Assembly: GCF_016592435.1 (NCBI RefSeq)
Contig: NZ_AP014545.1
Location: 2,302,693 to 2,366,692, forward strand
Direction of reading: 5' to 3'
Length of the DNA: 64,000 bases
From: Amphritea japonica ATCC BAA-1530
GTDB lineage: Bacteria > Pseudomonadota > Gammaproteobacteria > Pseudomonadales > Balneatricaceae
Part shown: in pieces, positions 8,580-17,024 of the stretch
Layout: every line of letters begins with the position of its first letter
Position numbering within the stretch: position 1 is the first letter of the stretch
The notes under the pieces: model-generated
Told to the model about the DNA's origin: nothing
Seen by the model: only the letters and a program-made list of their open reading frames with translations
The model's database searches: none
Program-made: the position numbers and the translations under genes

Positions 8580-9626
8580 CTATCCCCCCGTCATCACTTT
8601 CAGAGGTTCCTGATAAAGAGATATATCACCAATATTTTGTGCCACCCATTGCGCATCATAATAGCTATCCAGATAGCGCTCACCGCTATCACAGATAAGC
8701 GTGACCAGAGAGCCCTTTTCGCCCTGCTGATGCATCTCCGCTGCAAGCGTCAGCATCCCCCAAAGGTTGGTTCCGGTTGATGCCCCTGCTCTGCGACCTG
8801 TTTGCTGTTCCAGCCAGCGCATCGCAGCAACTGAAGCACCGTCAGGCACTTTGATCATCCGGTCGATCACTGTAGGTTGAAACGACTCTTCCGCCCGGGG
8901 GCGCCCTATTCCTTCAATTCGCCCACCTTTGTTTATTTCAATGCAACGATTGCCGGTGCGCCAAACGTCATAAAACACTGAATTTTCAGGATCCACAGCG
9001 ACTAATTCACTATTCAGTCCCTTATAGCGAATATAACGCCCTAAGGTGGCCGTTGTCCCACCCGTTCCCGCACTCATAACGATAGCAGCAGGCACGGGAT
9101 GAGGCTCTTGACTCATCTGCCGAAAGATACTCTCAGCAATATTACTATTGCCCCGCCAGTCAGTCGCCCGTTCAGCATAACGAAACTGATCCATAAAATG
9201 GCCATTACATTCCTGCGCTAGCATTACCGCAGCATCATGCATTTGAGTCGGGCAATCAACATAGTGACAACGGCCGCCATAAAATTCGACCTGTTTGATC
9301 TTAGCCACAGCAGTTTTACGTGGCATAACCGCTACAAATGGCACACCAATCATACGAGCAAAGTAAGCTTCTGAAACAGCAGTACTGCCTGACGAAGCCT
9401 CAATCACTGTTGTCTCATTGCTAATCTGCCCATTACATAGCGCATAAAGAAAAAGCGAGCGAGCTAAGCGGTGTTTGAGACTGCCCGTAGGGTGGCTACT
9501 CTCATCCTTCAAATACAGGTCGATTCCAGTAAGGCCCGGTACATCTAACTTAATCAGATGCGTATCTGCTGATCGCTGTGCATCCGCCTGAATCAAAGCT
9601 ACCGCCTCTTGTACCCAGCTCGTCAT
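8580..9626 (-). CDS. PLP-dependent cysteine synthase/cystathionine beta-synthase family enzyme
   Basis: 348 residues, fold-type II PLP enzyme. The PLP lysine lies in HPTGSLKHR (about residue 50). The substrate loop is EASSGSTAVSEAYFA rather than the SSGNTG of CysK, and the phosphate-binding loop is SAGTGGTTATLGRY. This divergent subgroup is often called cysteine synthase-like, and cysteine desulfhydrase-type activity is an equal possibility. It is divergent from an Lrp regulator 140 bases away, the arrangement of Lrp-controlled amino-acid degradation genes. D-amino acids are another possible substrate given the neighbours, but that is speculation. Confidence 0.85.
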   Translation of the reverse strand: MTSWVQEAVALIQADAQRSADTHLIKLDVPGLTGIDLYLKDESSHPTGSLKHRLARSLFLYALCNGQISNETTVIEASSGSTAVSEAYFARMIGVPFVAVMPRKTAVAKIKQVEFYGGRCHYVDCPTQMHDAAVMLAQECNGHFMDQFRYAERATDWRGNSNIAESIFRQMSQEPHPVPAAIVMSAGTGGTTATLGRYIRYKGLNSELVAVDPENSVFYDVWRTGNRCIEINKGGRIEGIGRPRAEESFQPTVIDRMIKVPDGASVAAMRWLEQQTGRRAGASTGTNLWGMLTLAAEMHQQGEKGSLVTLICDSGERYLDSYYDAQWVAQNIGDISLYQEPLKVMTGG

Positions 9627-9766
9627 ATCGTCAATTCCTTAAATCAATTACTCAATACACAAAGTATAAAACGGTATTGATAGAATTTTTTTGTCTTTCT
9701 CTGGATAAAATCATCGATATATAGAATAATTTTCTTCCTTAACAATAAAATAAGAAAATTATTTTT

Positions 9767-10228
9767 ATGGATAGCGTAGATAAGAAAATACTCACACTAT
9801 TACAGCAAGATGCTACCCTGTCGGTTAACGACATAGCCGAGCGGGTTAGCCTCTCAACAACCCCTTGTTGGAAGCGCATTAAAAAGCTTGAGGATACTGG
9901 TGTCATCAAAGCCCGGGTAGCGCTGTTAGACAACGCAAAAGTAGGTGCAGGCGTTTCTGTTTTTGTTCACCTGAAAACTCATAATCATGAAGACCAGTGG
10001 CTGGCACGCTTTGCTGAAAGTATAAAAGGCTTTGATGAGGTGATGGAGTGCTATCGAATGGCCGGTGAGTGGGACTACCTGCTGAGGGTTGCCACTAAAG
10101 ATATCGAGTCCTTTGATCGCTTCTATAAAAAGCTCATTACTGAAATTGATGGTTTAACCGATGTTACCTCAAGCTTTGCCATGGAGGAGATTAAATTTTC
10201 AACCTGCCTGCCACTTAACAACATCTAA
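9767..10228 (+). CDS. Lrp/AsnC family transcriptional regulator
   Basis: 153 residues. An N-terminal HTH (DKKILTLLQQDATLSVNDIAERV with SLSTTPCWKRIKKLE) is followed by a RAM ligand domain (VFVHLKTHNHEDQWLARF, EVMECYRMAGEWDYLLRV). The TPCWKRIKKLE recognition helix is like that of cysteine-responsive Lrp members such as DecR. It is divergent from the PLP enzyme at 8580 and so probably controls it. The 140-base spacer is AT-rich with several TATAGA/TATTG-like stretches. Confidence 0.9.
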   Translation: MDSVDKKILTLLQQDATLSVNDIAERVSLSTTPCWKRIKKLEDTGVIKARVALLDNAKVGAGVSVFVHLKTHNHEDQWLARFAESIKGFDEVMECYRMAGEWDYLLRVATKDIESFDRFYKKLITEIDGLTDVTSSFAMEEIKFSTCLPLNNI

Positions 10229-10290
10229 AAGTTTGCACCGCCCGCAGGCTTCTATATAGTTGATGTGATGATGACACGAGCACTATCCCC

Positions 10291-11175
10291 ATGCGCCTGA
10301 GAAACCTGAACACTTTTGTCAAAGTAGCTAATCTGGGTAGTTTCCACGCAGCAGCCCAACAGCTGCATGCAACTCAACCCGCTATTTCAGCACGGATTAA
10401 TACGCTTGAAGAGGAACTGGGGACTCAACTGTTTATCCGCGATAAAAGCGGAACCCGCCTTTCCTCCCGCGGCGTACAACTGCTGCCTTATGCTGAGAAA
10501 TTGCTGGCGATTAGCCTGGAAATGAAACAGCAAATAAGCGATAAAAGCCCACAAAAAGGTACGCTACGCATCGGCATTACCGACACTTTAGCCAACCTGT
10601 ATCTTTCTCCACTACTGAAACACTGGCAACAGCTGCATCCTTTAATGTCATTTGAGCTGATCAGTGATGTCACACCGACACTGACACGCCAATTACAAGA
10701 GAATCAGCTGGACCTGGCTCTGATGGTCGCAGGTAATTATGATCAGCCCGAACTGGTAATAGAGCCTTTATGCAGCTATCCCCAACACTGGGTCGCTACA
10801 CCAGAGCGACTTGCAGATAACCCCGTCACCAGCTTAGAAGCACTCAGCCACTCGCCTATTCTGAGCTTTCCCCGTGACACCCGCCCATGGGACTATCTGC
10901 AGCAGCTTTTTCGTCCGCTTGATGAAAGGCCCATATTCCACACTTGCAGCTCTGTCGCCAACTTACTAACTCTGACCCTTCAAGGGGCTGGAATGGCACT
11001 TTTACCCGCCCCCATTATTCAGGAACACCTGTCCAGAGGGATGTTAGTCGAGTTCAGCCCTGGCCCTAAACCTCCGGAACTTTCATTTTGTGCGTGCTGG
11101 CGACTGGATGATGACAGGATTCTCCCTCAACTGTTAGCTCAGAGCGGGCGGGAAATTATCGTCGCTACTGCTTAA
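10291..11175 (+). CDS. LysR family transcriptional regulator
   Basis: 294 residues: HTH at about 1-60 (LRNLNTFVKVANLGSFHAAAQQLHATQPAISARI) and a periplasmic-binding-like ligand domain. The start is ATG with no strong ribosome site. It lies 62 bases after the Lrp gene and 386 bases before the D-amino acid transaminase gene, so it may control either. The ligand is unknown. Confidence 0.88.
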   Translation: MRLRNLNTFVKVANLGSFHAAAQQLHATQPAISARINTLEEELGTQLFIRDKSGTRLSSRGVQLLPYAEKLLAISLEMKQQISDKSPQKGTLRIGITDTLANLYLSPLLKHWQQLHPLMSFELISDVTPTLTRQLQENQLDLALMVAGNYDQPELVIEPLCSYPQHWVATPERLADNPVTSLEALSHSPILSFPRDTRPWDYLQQLFRPLDERPIFHTCSSVANLLTLTLQGAGMALLPAPIIQEHLSRGMLVEFSPGPKPPELSFCACWRLDDDRILPQLLAQSGREIIVATA

Positions 11176-11561
11176 GCATTTAAACTCCCAACTGAGTTAA
11201 CTCACACTTATTACAGGTTTAATTACCAAAAACACCCATTTGACACTTTTTATTCCTGTTTCAGCCAACAAAACAGACTATATTTCTTAAGTTTTTGCGG
11301 CTATTGCAACTATTCCTCTTTTCTAAGAAACTAATCTCAATTGGATAAACCAGACCGCAGTAAACCTATAGCACTCAGCCACAAGCTCCGCTCAGTTCAC
11401 TGCAGACCGCCTGAGTCGATTGCTTTCCTCCAAGCGAGTAAAACCAGCATCTCAGAGTCAAAGAATTCCGGACCACGCGCTAAGACTTCACCACCTGGCT
11501 AAATTAAAGCCTGGGTTTACACTTAAGCAGGGTCTCTCAACACGTTTAAAGGAAGGTTAAT
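11176..11561 (+). other. 386-base gene-free region upstream of the D-amino acid transaminase
   Basis: No open frame with coding character, tRNA or long inverted repeat was seen. A TTGACA at 11240-11245 lacks a -10 box at the right distance. AAAGGAAGG before the ATG at 11562 is the ribosome site. This probably contains the promoter and leader of that gene. Confidence 0.4.
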
Positions 11562-12425
11562 ATGAGCATTGCATACCTGAATGGCGAATACCTGCCACTA
11601 GAAGAAGCCCGCATCTCCCCAATGGACCGCGGCTTTCTGTTTGGCGATGGTATCTACGAAGTTATTCCGTATTACAACGGTAAATCTGTAGGCCTGATGC
11701 CTCATATCACCCGTATGATCAACGGTCTCGCTGAAATCGAGATCAAGAACAGCCACACCGCTGATGAGTGGAAAACACTACTGGACAACCTTATTGCAAA
11801 AAACAGTGATCAAGGCGATAACCTGGGTGTTTATGTTCACATCTCTCGTGGTACTGACGTTAAGCGCTACCATGCGTATCCAGAAGGTGTTGAACCTACC
11901 ATTTTCTGTTTCACTTTTGGTATCAAAGACCCTGAGCCGACAGATCGTACAAAAGTACACCAGTACAGCATGATCTCTACTGAAGACCTGCGCTGGCAGC
12001 GTTGCCACATTAAATCTACAGCGCTGTTGGGTAACGTAATCCACTTCCAGGAAGGCTACTCTTCCGGTCACGATGAAGCTCTGCTCTACAACGCTAAAGG
12101 CGAACTGACAGAAGGCAGTTCCTGTAACGCATTCATTGTGAAAGATGGCGTGATCATCACCCCGATTCAGGATAACCAGATTCTGCCGGGCATCACCCGT
12201 CGCATTATTATCGACAGCCTGAAAGCAGATGGCTCTCTGACAGTGGAAGAGCGTACTATCACCATGGACGAAGTGCGCAACGCTGACGAACTATGGATTA
12301 CCAGCTCCTCTAAAGAGATTGCTCCGGTGACTCAACTGGATGGAAAGCCGGTCGGTAATGGCGAAGTTGGCGAGATCTGGGAAAAAGCATTCAAGATCTA
12401 TACTGCGTCTAAGTACGACTTCTAA
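11562..12425 (+). CDS. dat: D-amino acid aminotransferase (fold-type IV PLP enzyme)
   Basis: 287 residues. The N-terminal motif AYLNGEYLPLEEARISPMDRGFLFGDGIYEVIPYYNG and the PLP lysine in CHIKSTALLGNV fit the D-alanine transaminase branch of the BCAT/DAAT family. It swaps amino groups between D-amino acids and 2-oxo acids and typically yields D-glutamate from 2-oxoglutarate. That links it to the D-glutamate cyclase-family operon 3 kb upstream. It is monocistronic, with a strong AAGGAAGG ribosome site and a terminator downstream. A 4-amino-4-deoxychorismate lyase or BCAT assignment is less likely from the motif set. Confidence 0.88.
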   Translation: MSIAYLNGEYLPLEEARISPMDRGFLFGDGIYEVIPYYNGKSVGLMPHITRMINGLAEIEIKNSHTADEWKTLLDNLIAKNSDQGDNLGVYVHISRGTDVKRYHAYPEGVEPTIFCFTFGIKDPEPTDRTKVHQYSMISTEDLRWQRCHIKSTALLGNVIHFQEGYSSGHDEALLYNAKGELTEGSSCNAFIVKDGVIITPIQDNQILPGITRRIIIDSLKADGSLTVEERTITMDEVRNADELWITSSSKEIAPVTQLDGKPVGNGEVGEIWEKAFKIYTASKYDF

Positions 12426-12481
12426 GTACTGCTATTAAGGCCCGGCTACAAAGCCAGACCCTTTAGTCGCTGACTGACTCA

Positions 12482-12510
12482 CAAAAAAACGCACCTCGGT
12501 GCGTTTTTTT
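12482..12510. terminator. Bidirectional rho-independent terminator
   Basis: ACGCACC-TC-GGTGCGT flanked by A7 and T8. It serves dat (+) and the nicotinamide riboside kinase gene (-). Confidence 0.92.
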
Positions 12511-12543
12511 TGGTTAAAGACCAGCAACAAGCTCTACATATAC

Positions 12544-13071
12544 TTAGAGCCTTCCTGTATGCAGAGACATCAGGCTCTCTAAAGCCGCTTCAGCATTTGC
12601 TAACCGCTGAAAACCGTCACCTGCCACTATCACGTAGGGTCGGTTAAGCCGCTTAACCTCACTCAAATGGCGCTGATAGAGTATCTCGCGATCGTTCGGA
12701 CTCTCCCGCAGCAAGTCAGCTTCCCAGGGAAGATCCGGCTTGCATAGCAAATAAACGTGGGATGACTCTTGCTCAACAGCCTCAAAAATCTGACCAGGAC
12801 AATGCCCGAAAACCTCTTCAGCCCAGATTTTATAATTGATCATATCGGTATCAAAAATACCGATTGGGACTTCGGGATCAACCTCTGCTCGTTGATACTT
12901 CAGATGTAATCTGCTCAATCTAATTAGCAGTTCCAGATCATACTCCGGACCCTTTTCCTCCAGATAAAAACGCGCATACTCCAGTGCATAAGGCAGGTGA
13001 AATTGCCTGCCCAGATGCTCCGCAATTGTGCTTTTCCCGGACGATTCCGCACCCGTAATAATAATCCTCAT
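12544..13071 (-). CDS. Nicotinamide riboside kinase (NadR C-terminal domain-type ATPase)
   Basis: 175 residues, equal to the kinase domain of NadR without its HTH and adenylyltransferase domains. Walker A is GAESSGKST (residues 7-15), followed by ALEYARFYLEEKGPEY and the Walker B-like IGIFDTDMINYKIW. It would phosphorylate imported nicotinamide riboside to NMN. Its ATG shares one base with the pnuC stop (TGATG), so the two are coupled as a salvage unit. Confidence 0.9.
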   Translation of the reverse strand: MRIIITGAESSGKSTIAEHLGRQFHLPYALEYARFYLEEKGPEYDLELLIRLSRLHLKYQRAEVDPEVPIGIFDTDMINYKIWAEEVFGHCPGQIFEAVEQESSHVYLLCKPDLPWEADLLRESPNDREILYQRHLSEVKRLNRPYVIVAGDGFQRLANAEAALESLMSLHTGRL

Positions 13072-13730
13072 CAGGAATGAGTACTCACCAACGGCTGGGC
13101 TTTAAGAGACCTGTGCCATTGAATCCAGCCATAGATACCCAGCCCCAGGAAAATGGCATATTGAAACGAGTATATTGGCGCGCCTTTAACCCAGTATATG
13201 TAGATACCCAGTATATTGACGATACACCAGCCGACCCAGTTTTCCATCCGCTTACGCGCCTGAAGAAACTGCGCAAAAAAGCTCAATACGGTAGTGACAG
13301 AATCGAGCCACAACAAAGAGGGCTCAGGAATCCAGCTAACCTTCGCTGCCAATGCAGTAATACCAAAACCCCATCCGGCGATACAGAGAACGGTGACAAA
13401 AAACAGGGCTAGCTGCTTATCTCTGGAGAGCCATACCGGAACAAAAGGAGCACCCTCACGAGCCGCATTCCCGTTAACCCACGCTTTCCAGCAATACAAC
13501 TGAATCGGAATATAAGTAAGGTAAAGAATACCATCTGAAACTAACTGCCACTCGGTGATCGCTAGCCATGCGGAGATTGACGCCCAGAGGATACCAAGCG
13601 GCCAGCCCATAATATTCTGCCTGGCTATCAGAACCACCCCCAGAATAGCACTCAGGGTGGCTACAATTTCCAGAGGGGTACTACCCAACAGCTGCAACCA
13701 CTCGATAGTCGCCATGATGTTATTGTCCAT
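13071..13730 (-). CDS. pnuC: Nicotinamide riboside transporter PnuC
   Basis: 219 residues with about seven membrane segments. PnuC-type pattern: IMGWPLGILWASISAWL, LYLTYIPIQLYCWKAWVNG and W-VGWCIVNILGIYIYWVKGAPIYSFQYAIFL. It carries nicotinamide riboside across the inner membrane, trapped by the kinase encoded next. A second start (MATIEWLQ) lies 15 bases in. No NAD-linked riboswitch could be recognised in the 90 bases upstream. Confidence 0.92.
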   Translation of the reverse strand: MDNNIMATIEWLQLLGSTPLEIVATLSAILGVVLIARQNIMGWPLGILWASISAWLAITEWQLVSDGILYLTYIPIQLYCWKAWVNGNAAREGAPFVPVWLSRDKQLALFFVTVLCIAGWGFGITALAAKVSWIPEPSLLWLDSVTTVLSFFAQFLQARKRMENWVGWCIVNILGIYIYWVKGAPIYSFQYAIFLGLGIYGWIQWHRSLKAQPLVSTHS

Positions 13731-13822
13731 AAGGGTGTTTGCTTTTTTTACTTCAGAAAATAGATGTAAAAACTAAATCCGACTGAATCAAGCAGGCCCT
13801 TTTATTGATTCATCGGACCTAC

Positions 13823-14878
13823 TCATCCCAGCGCTGGATAATCCGTATAACCAACGGGTCCCTGCCCATAGAATAGTTCCGGACGTGGCGCGTTAAGTTC
13901 AGCATCCAGTGCTAGTCGCTTTGGCAGATCTGGATTAGCAATAAACGGGATTCCAAAAGCAATCGCGTCCGCCTTGTTTTCTGCCAGCCAATGATTTGCC
14001 TGCACCTTGTCAAACTGTTCATTAGCAATCACAGGGCCGTTAAATAACTGTTTTAACAACGGCGTCAAACTGTCTTCAGCCGCATGTTCACGGGTTGAAA
14101 TAAAAGCGATATCCCGCTTTCCTAATTCTGTTGCAACATAGCTGAAGGTTTCAGTTCGATTCGAATCCCCCATATCATGAGCATCCATCCGGGGCGCCAG
14201 ATGAACTCCCACTCGCCCTTTACCCCACACACCTATGCACGCATCCGTGACTTCTAACAGTAAGCGGGCACGGTTTGCCAGAGAACCGCCGTATTCGTCA
14301 TCTCGTCTATTTGTTTTGTCTTGTAGAAATTGATCAAGAAGATAACCGTTGGCGCCATGCACATGCACACCATCAAAGCCGGCCACTTTGGCGTTTTCAG
14401 CACCCTGTCGATAAAGTTCTACCTGTTCCTTCACCTCATCTATTGTCAGTGCTCGAGGCTCTACATATGCTTTCTTAGGCCTGACCAAGCTCACATAGCC
14501 TGCCGGACGGACAGCACTGGGAGCCACAGGTAAATTATCGTTCAGGTAAAGAGGATCCGAGATCCGACCCACATGCCATAACTGCAGAAAAATAAGACCG
14601 CCAGCCCGGTGTACTGCGTCAGTTACCCTTTTCCAGCCCTCGATCTGAGCATCCGACCAGATTCCAGGAGTATCAGGATATCCGACTCCCATTGGAGCAA
14701 CCGATGTCGCTTCTGTCAGAATTAAGCCAGCACTGCTGCGTTGAGTATAGTAATCAGCCATTAACTGATTGGGGACGCGATATTTATCAGCACGGCAACG
14801 GGTTAACGGTGCCATTACTATACGGTTTTTCAAGGTTAGGTCACCCAGAGTGACGGGATCAAAGAGTGTTGACATCAT
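13823..14878 (-). CDS. nemA: Old yellow enzyme family alkene reductase (NemA-like)
   Basis: 351 residues, FMN barrel. It shows MAPLTRCRA near the N-terminus, LQLWHVGRIS, the substrate-binding HGANGYLLDQFL (His/Asn pair and Tyr) and the C-terminal FGIPFIANPDLPKRL. The family reduces activated alkenes, maleimides and nitro compounds with NADPH. It lies 8 bases after an ArsR-type gene, like nemR-nemA units that respond to electrophiles, although NemR is TetR-type in E. coli. Induction by electrophilic stress is inferred. Confidence 0.92.
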   Translation of the reverse strand: MMSTLFDPVTLGDLTLKNRIVMAPLTRCRADKYRVPNQLMADYYTQRSSAGLILTEATSVAPMGVGYPDTPGIWSDAQIEGWKRVTDAVHRAGGLIFLQLWHVGRISDPLYLNDNLPVAPSAVRPAGYVSLVRPKKAYVEPRALTIDEVKEQVELYRQGAENAKVAGFDGVHVHGANGYLLDQFLQDKTNRRDDEYGGSLANRARLLLEVTDACIGVWGKGRVGVHLAPRMDAHDMGDSNRTETFSYVATELGKRDIAFISTREHAAEDSLTPLLKQLFNGPVIANEQFDKVQANHWLAENKADAIAFGIPFIANPDLPKRLALDAELNAPRPELFYGQGPVGYTDYPALG

Positions 14879-14886
14879 AACTCCTG

Positions 14887-15192
14887 TTAAAGCTGTTCAT
14901 TTAAACGCGTCAAAAATTGCTGAATCGCAGCGTCATTACGTGAGAAAAAATTCCACTGGCCTACTTTCTTACTACTGATAAAGCCTGCTCGCTGCAGAGT
15001 CGCCAGATGAGCAGACACAGTGGACTGCGACAGCCCCGTTTTCTGATCGATCAGGCCAGCACAAACCCCAAAGCTCAGGGGATGCTCCTGATCAGAAAAA
15101 AACTGCGATGGCTGTTTTAGCCAATTCAAAATATCCCTGCGCACCGGATGAGATAGCGCTTTAATCATCTCATCAAGTTCTGTAACGCCCAT
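14887..15192 (-). CDS. ArsR family transcriptional repressor
   Basis: 101 residues. Winged helix: MIKALSHPVRRDILNWLK, then GLSQSTVSAHLATLQRAGFISSKKVGQWNFFSRN. A cysteine (GVCAGLIDQ) precedes the HTH and could be a thiol switch. It heads the two-gene operon with the alkene reductase. A 22-bp perfect palindrome lies 22 bases upstream of the ATG. Confidence 0.9.
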   Translation of the reverse strand: MGVTELDEMIKALSHPVRRDILNWLKQPSQFFSDQEHPLSFGVCAGLIDQKTGLSQSTVSAHLATLQRAGFISSKKVGQWNFFSRNDAAIQQFLTRLNEQL

Positions 15193-15213
15193 AGCACACC
15201 TTTAATCTTAAAA

Positions 15214-15235
15214 TCGTTATATCGCGATATAACGA
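15214..15235. promoter_or_regulatory. 22-bp perfect palindrome, likely ArsR operator
   Basis: Each half is TCGTTATATCG and its exact complement follows. It lies directly upstream of the ArsR-alkene reductase operon and fits autoregulation. A related half site (ACGATATA) occurs at about 15255. Confidence 0.75.
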
Positions 15236-15418
15236 AATATACTTCGCCTTAACACGATATACAAGTAACTAAATGCAATGGTTCATTTAATCGCGATTGA
15301 ACAGGCACGGAAATACTTCAGCTAAACGGCTTAAATTCTATGCCTTTAACTATTCACAGAGAGAACAAGAAAAGAATTTGGTAGCATTAACAAAATCATA
15401 AAATTTAAGTTCTCACTA

Positions 15419-16138
15419 ATGAAAAAAACACTCATGTCCTGGAGCAGCGGTAAAGACAGCGCCTGGGCGCTCTACCAATTGCAACGCGATCCAACGATCG
15501 AACTAATGGGGTTAGTTTGTACTATAAATGAAGAGTTCGATCGGGTTGCAATGCACGGAGTACGGGTAGAACTACTCAAAGCCCAGGCTAGCAGCATTGG
15601 ATTACCGCTAGAGATTCTTGCGTTACCAAACCCCTGTAGCCATAAAGACTATGAACAGATAATGGGTGACTTTGTAGCAAGAATTAAAGAAGATGGAATC
15701 GAATGCATGGCATTCGGCGACCTGTACTTAGAGGACATTCGTGCTTACAGAGAAGAAGCGATGGCAGGAAGCGGTATTACGCCAATTTTCCCTCTCTGGA
15801 ACATCCCAACCAAACAACTATCCAGAGAGATGCTGGATAACGGCTTAAGAACCGTCATCACTTGTATCGATCCAAAACAAGTTCCCGTTGAATTGGCTGG
15901 CAGGGAGTATGATCATGCCTTTCTTGACGAGCTAGCCGACTCTGTAGACCCCTGTGGAGAGAATGGTGAATTCCATAGCTTCGTCTTTGATGGGCCCATG
16001 TTTCGAAACAAAATAGAGATAACCGTCGGCGAAATCGTTGAGCGTGATAACTTCATCTTCGCAGATCTGCTACCGGATAACACTGTAGCATCACAACCCA
16101 TTGAGACCATATCCCGGACATACTCAGATGAAACCTGA
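15419..16138 (+). CDS. Dph6-like PP-loop ATPase (diphthine-ammonia ligase family)
   Basis: 239 residues. PP-loop SSGKDS (9-14) and the family C-terminal CGENGEFHSFVFDGPMF. In archaea and eukaryotes Dph6 amidates diphthine on EF2. Bacteria lack diphthamide, so the bacterial substrate is unknown. AFGDLYLEDIRAYRE and TCIDPKQVP are further family stretches. The 3' end overlaps the next gene by 11 bases. The ribosome site is weak. Confidence 0.85.
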   Translation: MKKTLMSWSSGKDSAWALYQLQRDPTIELMGLVCTINEEFDRVAMHGVRVELLKAQASSIGLPLEILALPNPCSHKDYEQIMGDFVARIKEDGIECMAFGDLYLEDIRAYREEAMAGSGITPIFPLWNIPTKQLSREMLDNGLRTVITCIDPKQVPVELAGREYDHAFLDELADSVDPCGENGEFHSFVFDGPMFRNKIEITVGEIVERDNFIFADLLPDNTVASQPIETISRTYSDET

Positions 16139-16730
16139 AGATATCGGCCTGGCCTACAACACCCTCACAGACCTATGGGAAGGCAACAACTTCAACAGAG
16201 ATAATGGTATTGCCCAGCATAAGCGAGCAATACCATTTGCTACGAATCATCGACTTGCCCTGGATGTCGGCTGTGGTAGTACTGGCCGCTTTATTGATCT
16301 TCTACTGACTAACGGCTTTTCTCCCCAAGGCGTCGATATTTCTACGGAGATGATCAGGCTGGCAAGGCTACGCCACCCTGATATTACATTTCATCAACAG
16401 GACATCTGTAATTGGGTATTACCTGACAAATATGATTTTATTTCAGCATGGGATAGTATTTGGCACGTCCCTCTTGAAAGACAAGCAGCAGTGCTAAGCA
16501 AACTTTTCAATAGCCTCAATCCTGGTGGAGTATGTATTTTTTCCGGAGGCGGCACGGATAAGCCAGATGATCATAAAGACAGCACGATGGGAACCGACGT
16601 TTATTATTCAACATTAGGAATAACGGGGTTTCTCACAGTCATCGAACAATCGGGCTGTATTTGCAGACACCTTGAATATGATCAACACCCAGAACTGCAC
16701 TGTTACTTTATTGTTCAGAAAATTGGATAA
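16128..16730 (+). CDS. Class I SAM-dependent methyltransferase
   Basis: About 200 residues. SAM-binding motif I LALDVGCGSTGRFIDLL, acidic motif II GVDISTEMIRLAR, and CNWVLPDKYDFISAWDSIWHVP. The substrate is unknown. The start chosen (MKPEDIGLAYN) overlaps the previous stop. An upstream in-frame ATG at 16101 would lengthen the overlap. It is translationally coupled to the PP-loop ATPase, so the two may act together. Confidence 0.85.
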   Translation: MKPEDIGLAYNTLTDLWEGNNFNRDNGIAQHKRAIPFATNHRLALDVGCGSTGRFIDLLLTNGFSPQGVDISTEMIRLARLRHPDITFHQQDICNWVLPDKYDFISAWDSIWHVPLERQAAVLSKLFNSLNPGGVCIFSGGGTDKPDDHKDSTMGTDVYYSTLGITGFLTVIEQSGCICRHLEYDQHPELHCYFIVQKIG

Positions 16731-16785
16731 ACGACTGCTAAACCAGGGTCGACGCTTGAAGACCTCGTTCATACTTTGATTGGCA

Positions 16786-17016
16786 ATGACCGTTATGACA
16801 AATCCTCAATCAGACAATACATCAAAAACAGCTAACTCACCCTGCACTCGAAACTGCTGTTTAAATGAGAAAGAGATCTGCTTAGGCTGCTATCGCTCAC
16901 TTGAAGAAATTTTAGCCTGGCATACGGCATCTGAAGCGGAAAGAAACAAAATATTAACCATATGCCAGACTCGAAAACACCAACACCTACCGATTAATCT
17001 GAAAACCAAAAGCTAA
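16786..17016 (+). CDS. DUF1289 cysteine-rich small protein
   Basis: About 76 residues with CTRNCCLNEKEICLGCYRSLEEILAW, the DUF1289 signature of four cysteines (probable metal or Fe-S site) followed by the R-x2-EEI-x2-W helix. Function unknown. The start is uncertain: ATGs at 16786 and 16795, neither with a good ribosome site. Confidence 0.8.
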   Translation: MTVMTNPQSDNTSKTANSPCTRNCCLNEKEICLGCYRSLEEILAWHTASEAERNKILTICQTRKHQHLPINLKTKS

Positions 17017-17024
17017 CTTATAAT

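Noticed and set aside
11240-11268. TTGACA as a sigma-70 promoter for dat
   Set aside because: The bases 17 further on (AGCCAA) do not resemble a -10 box.
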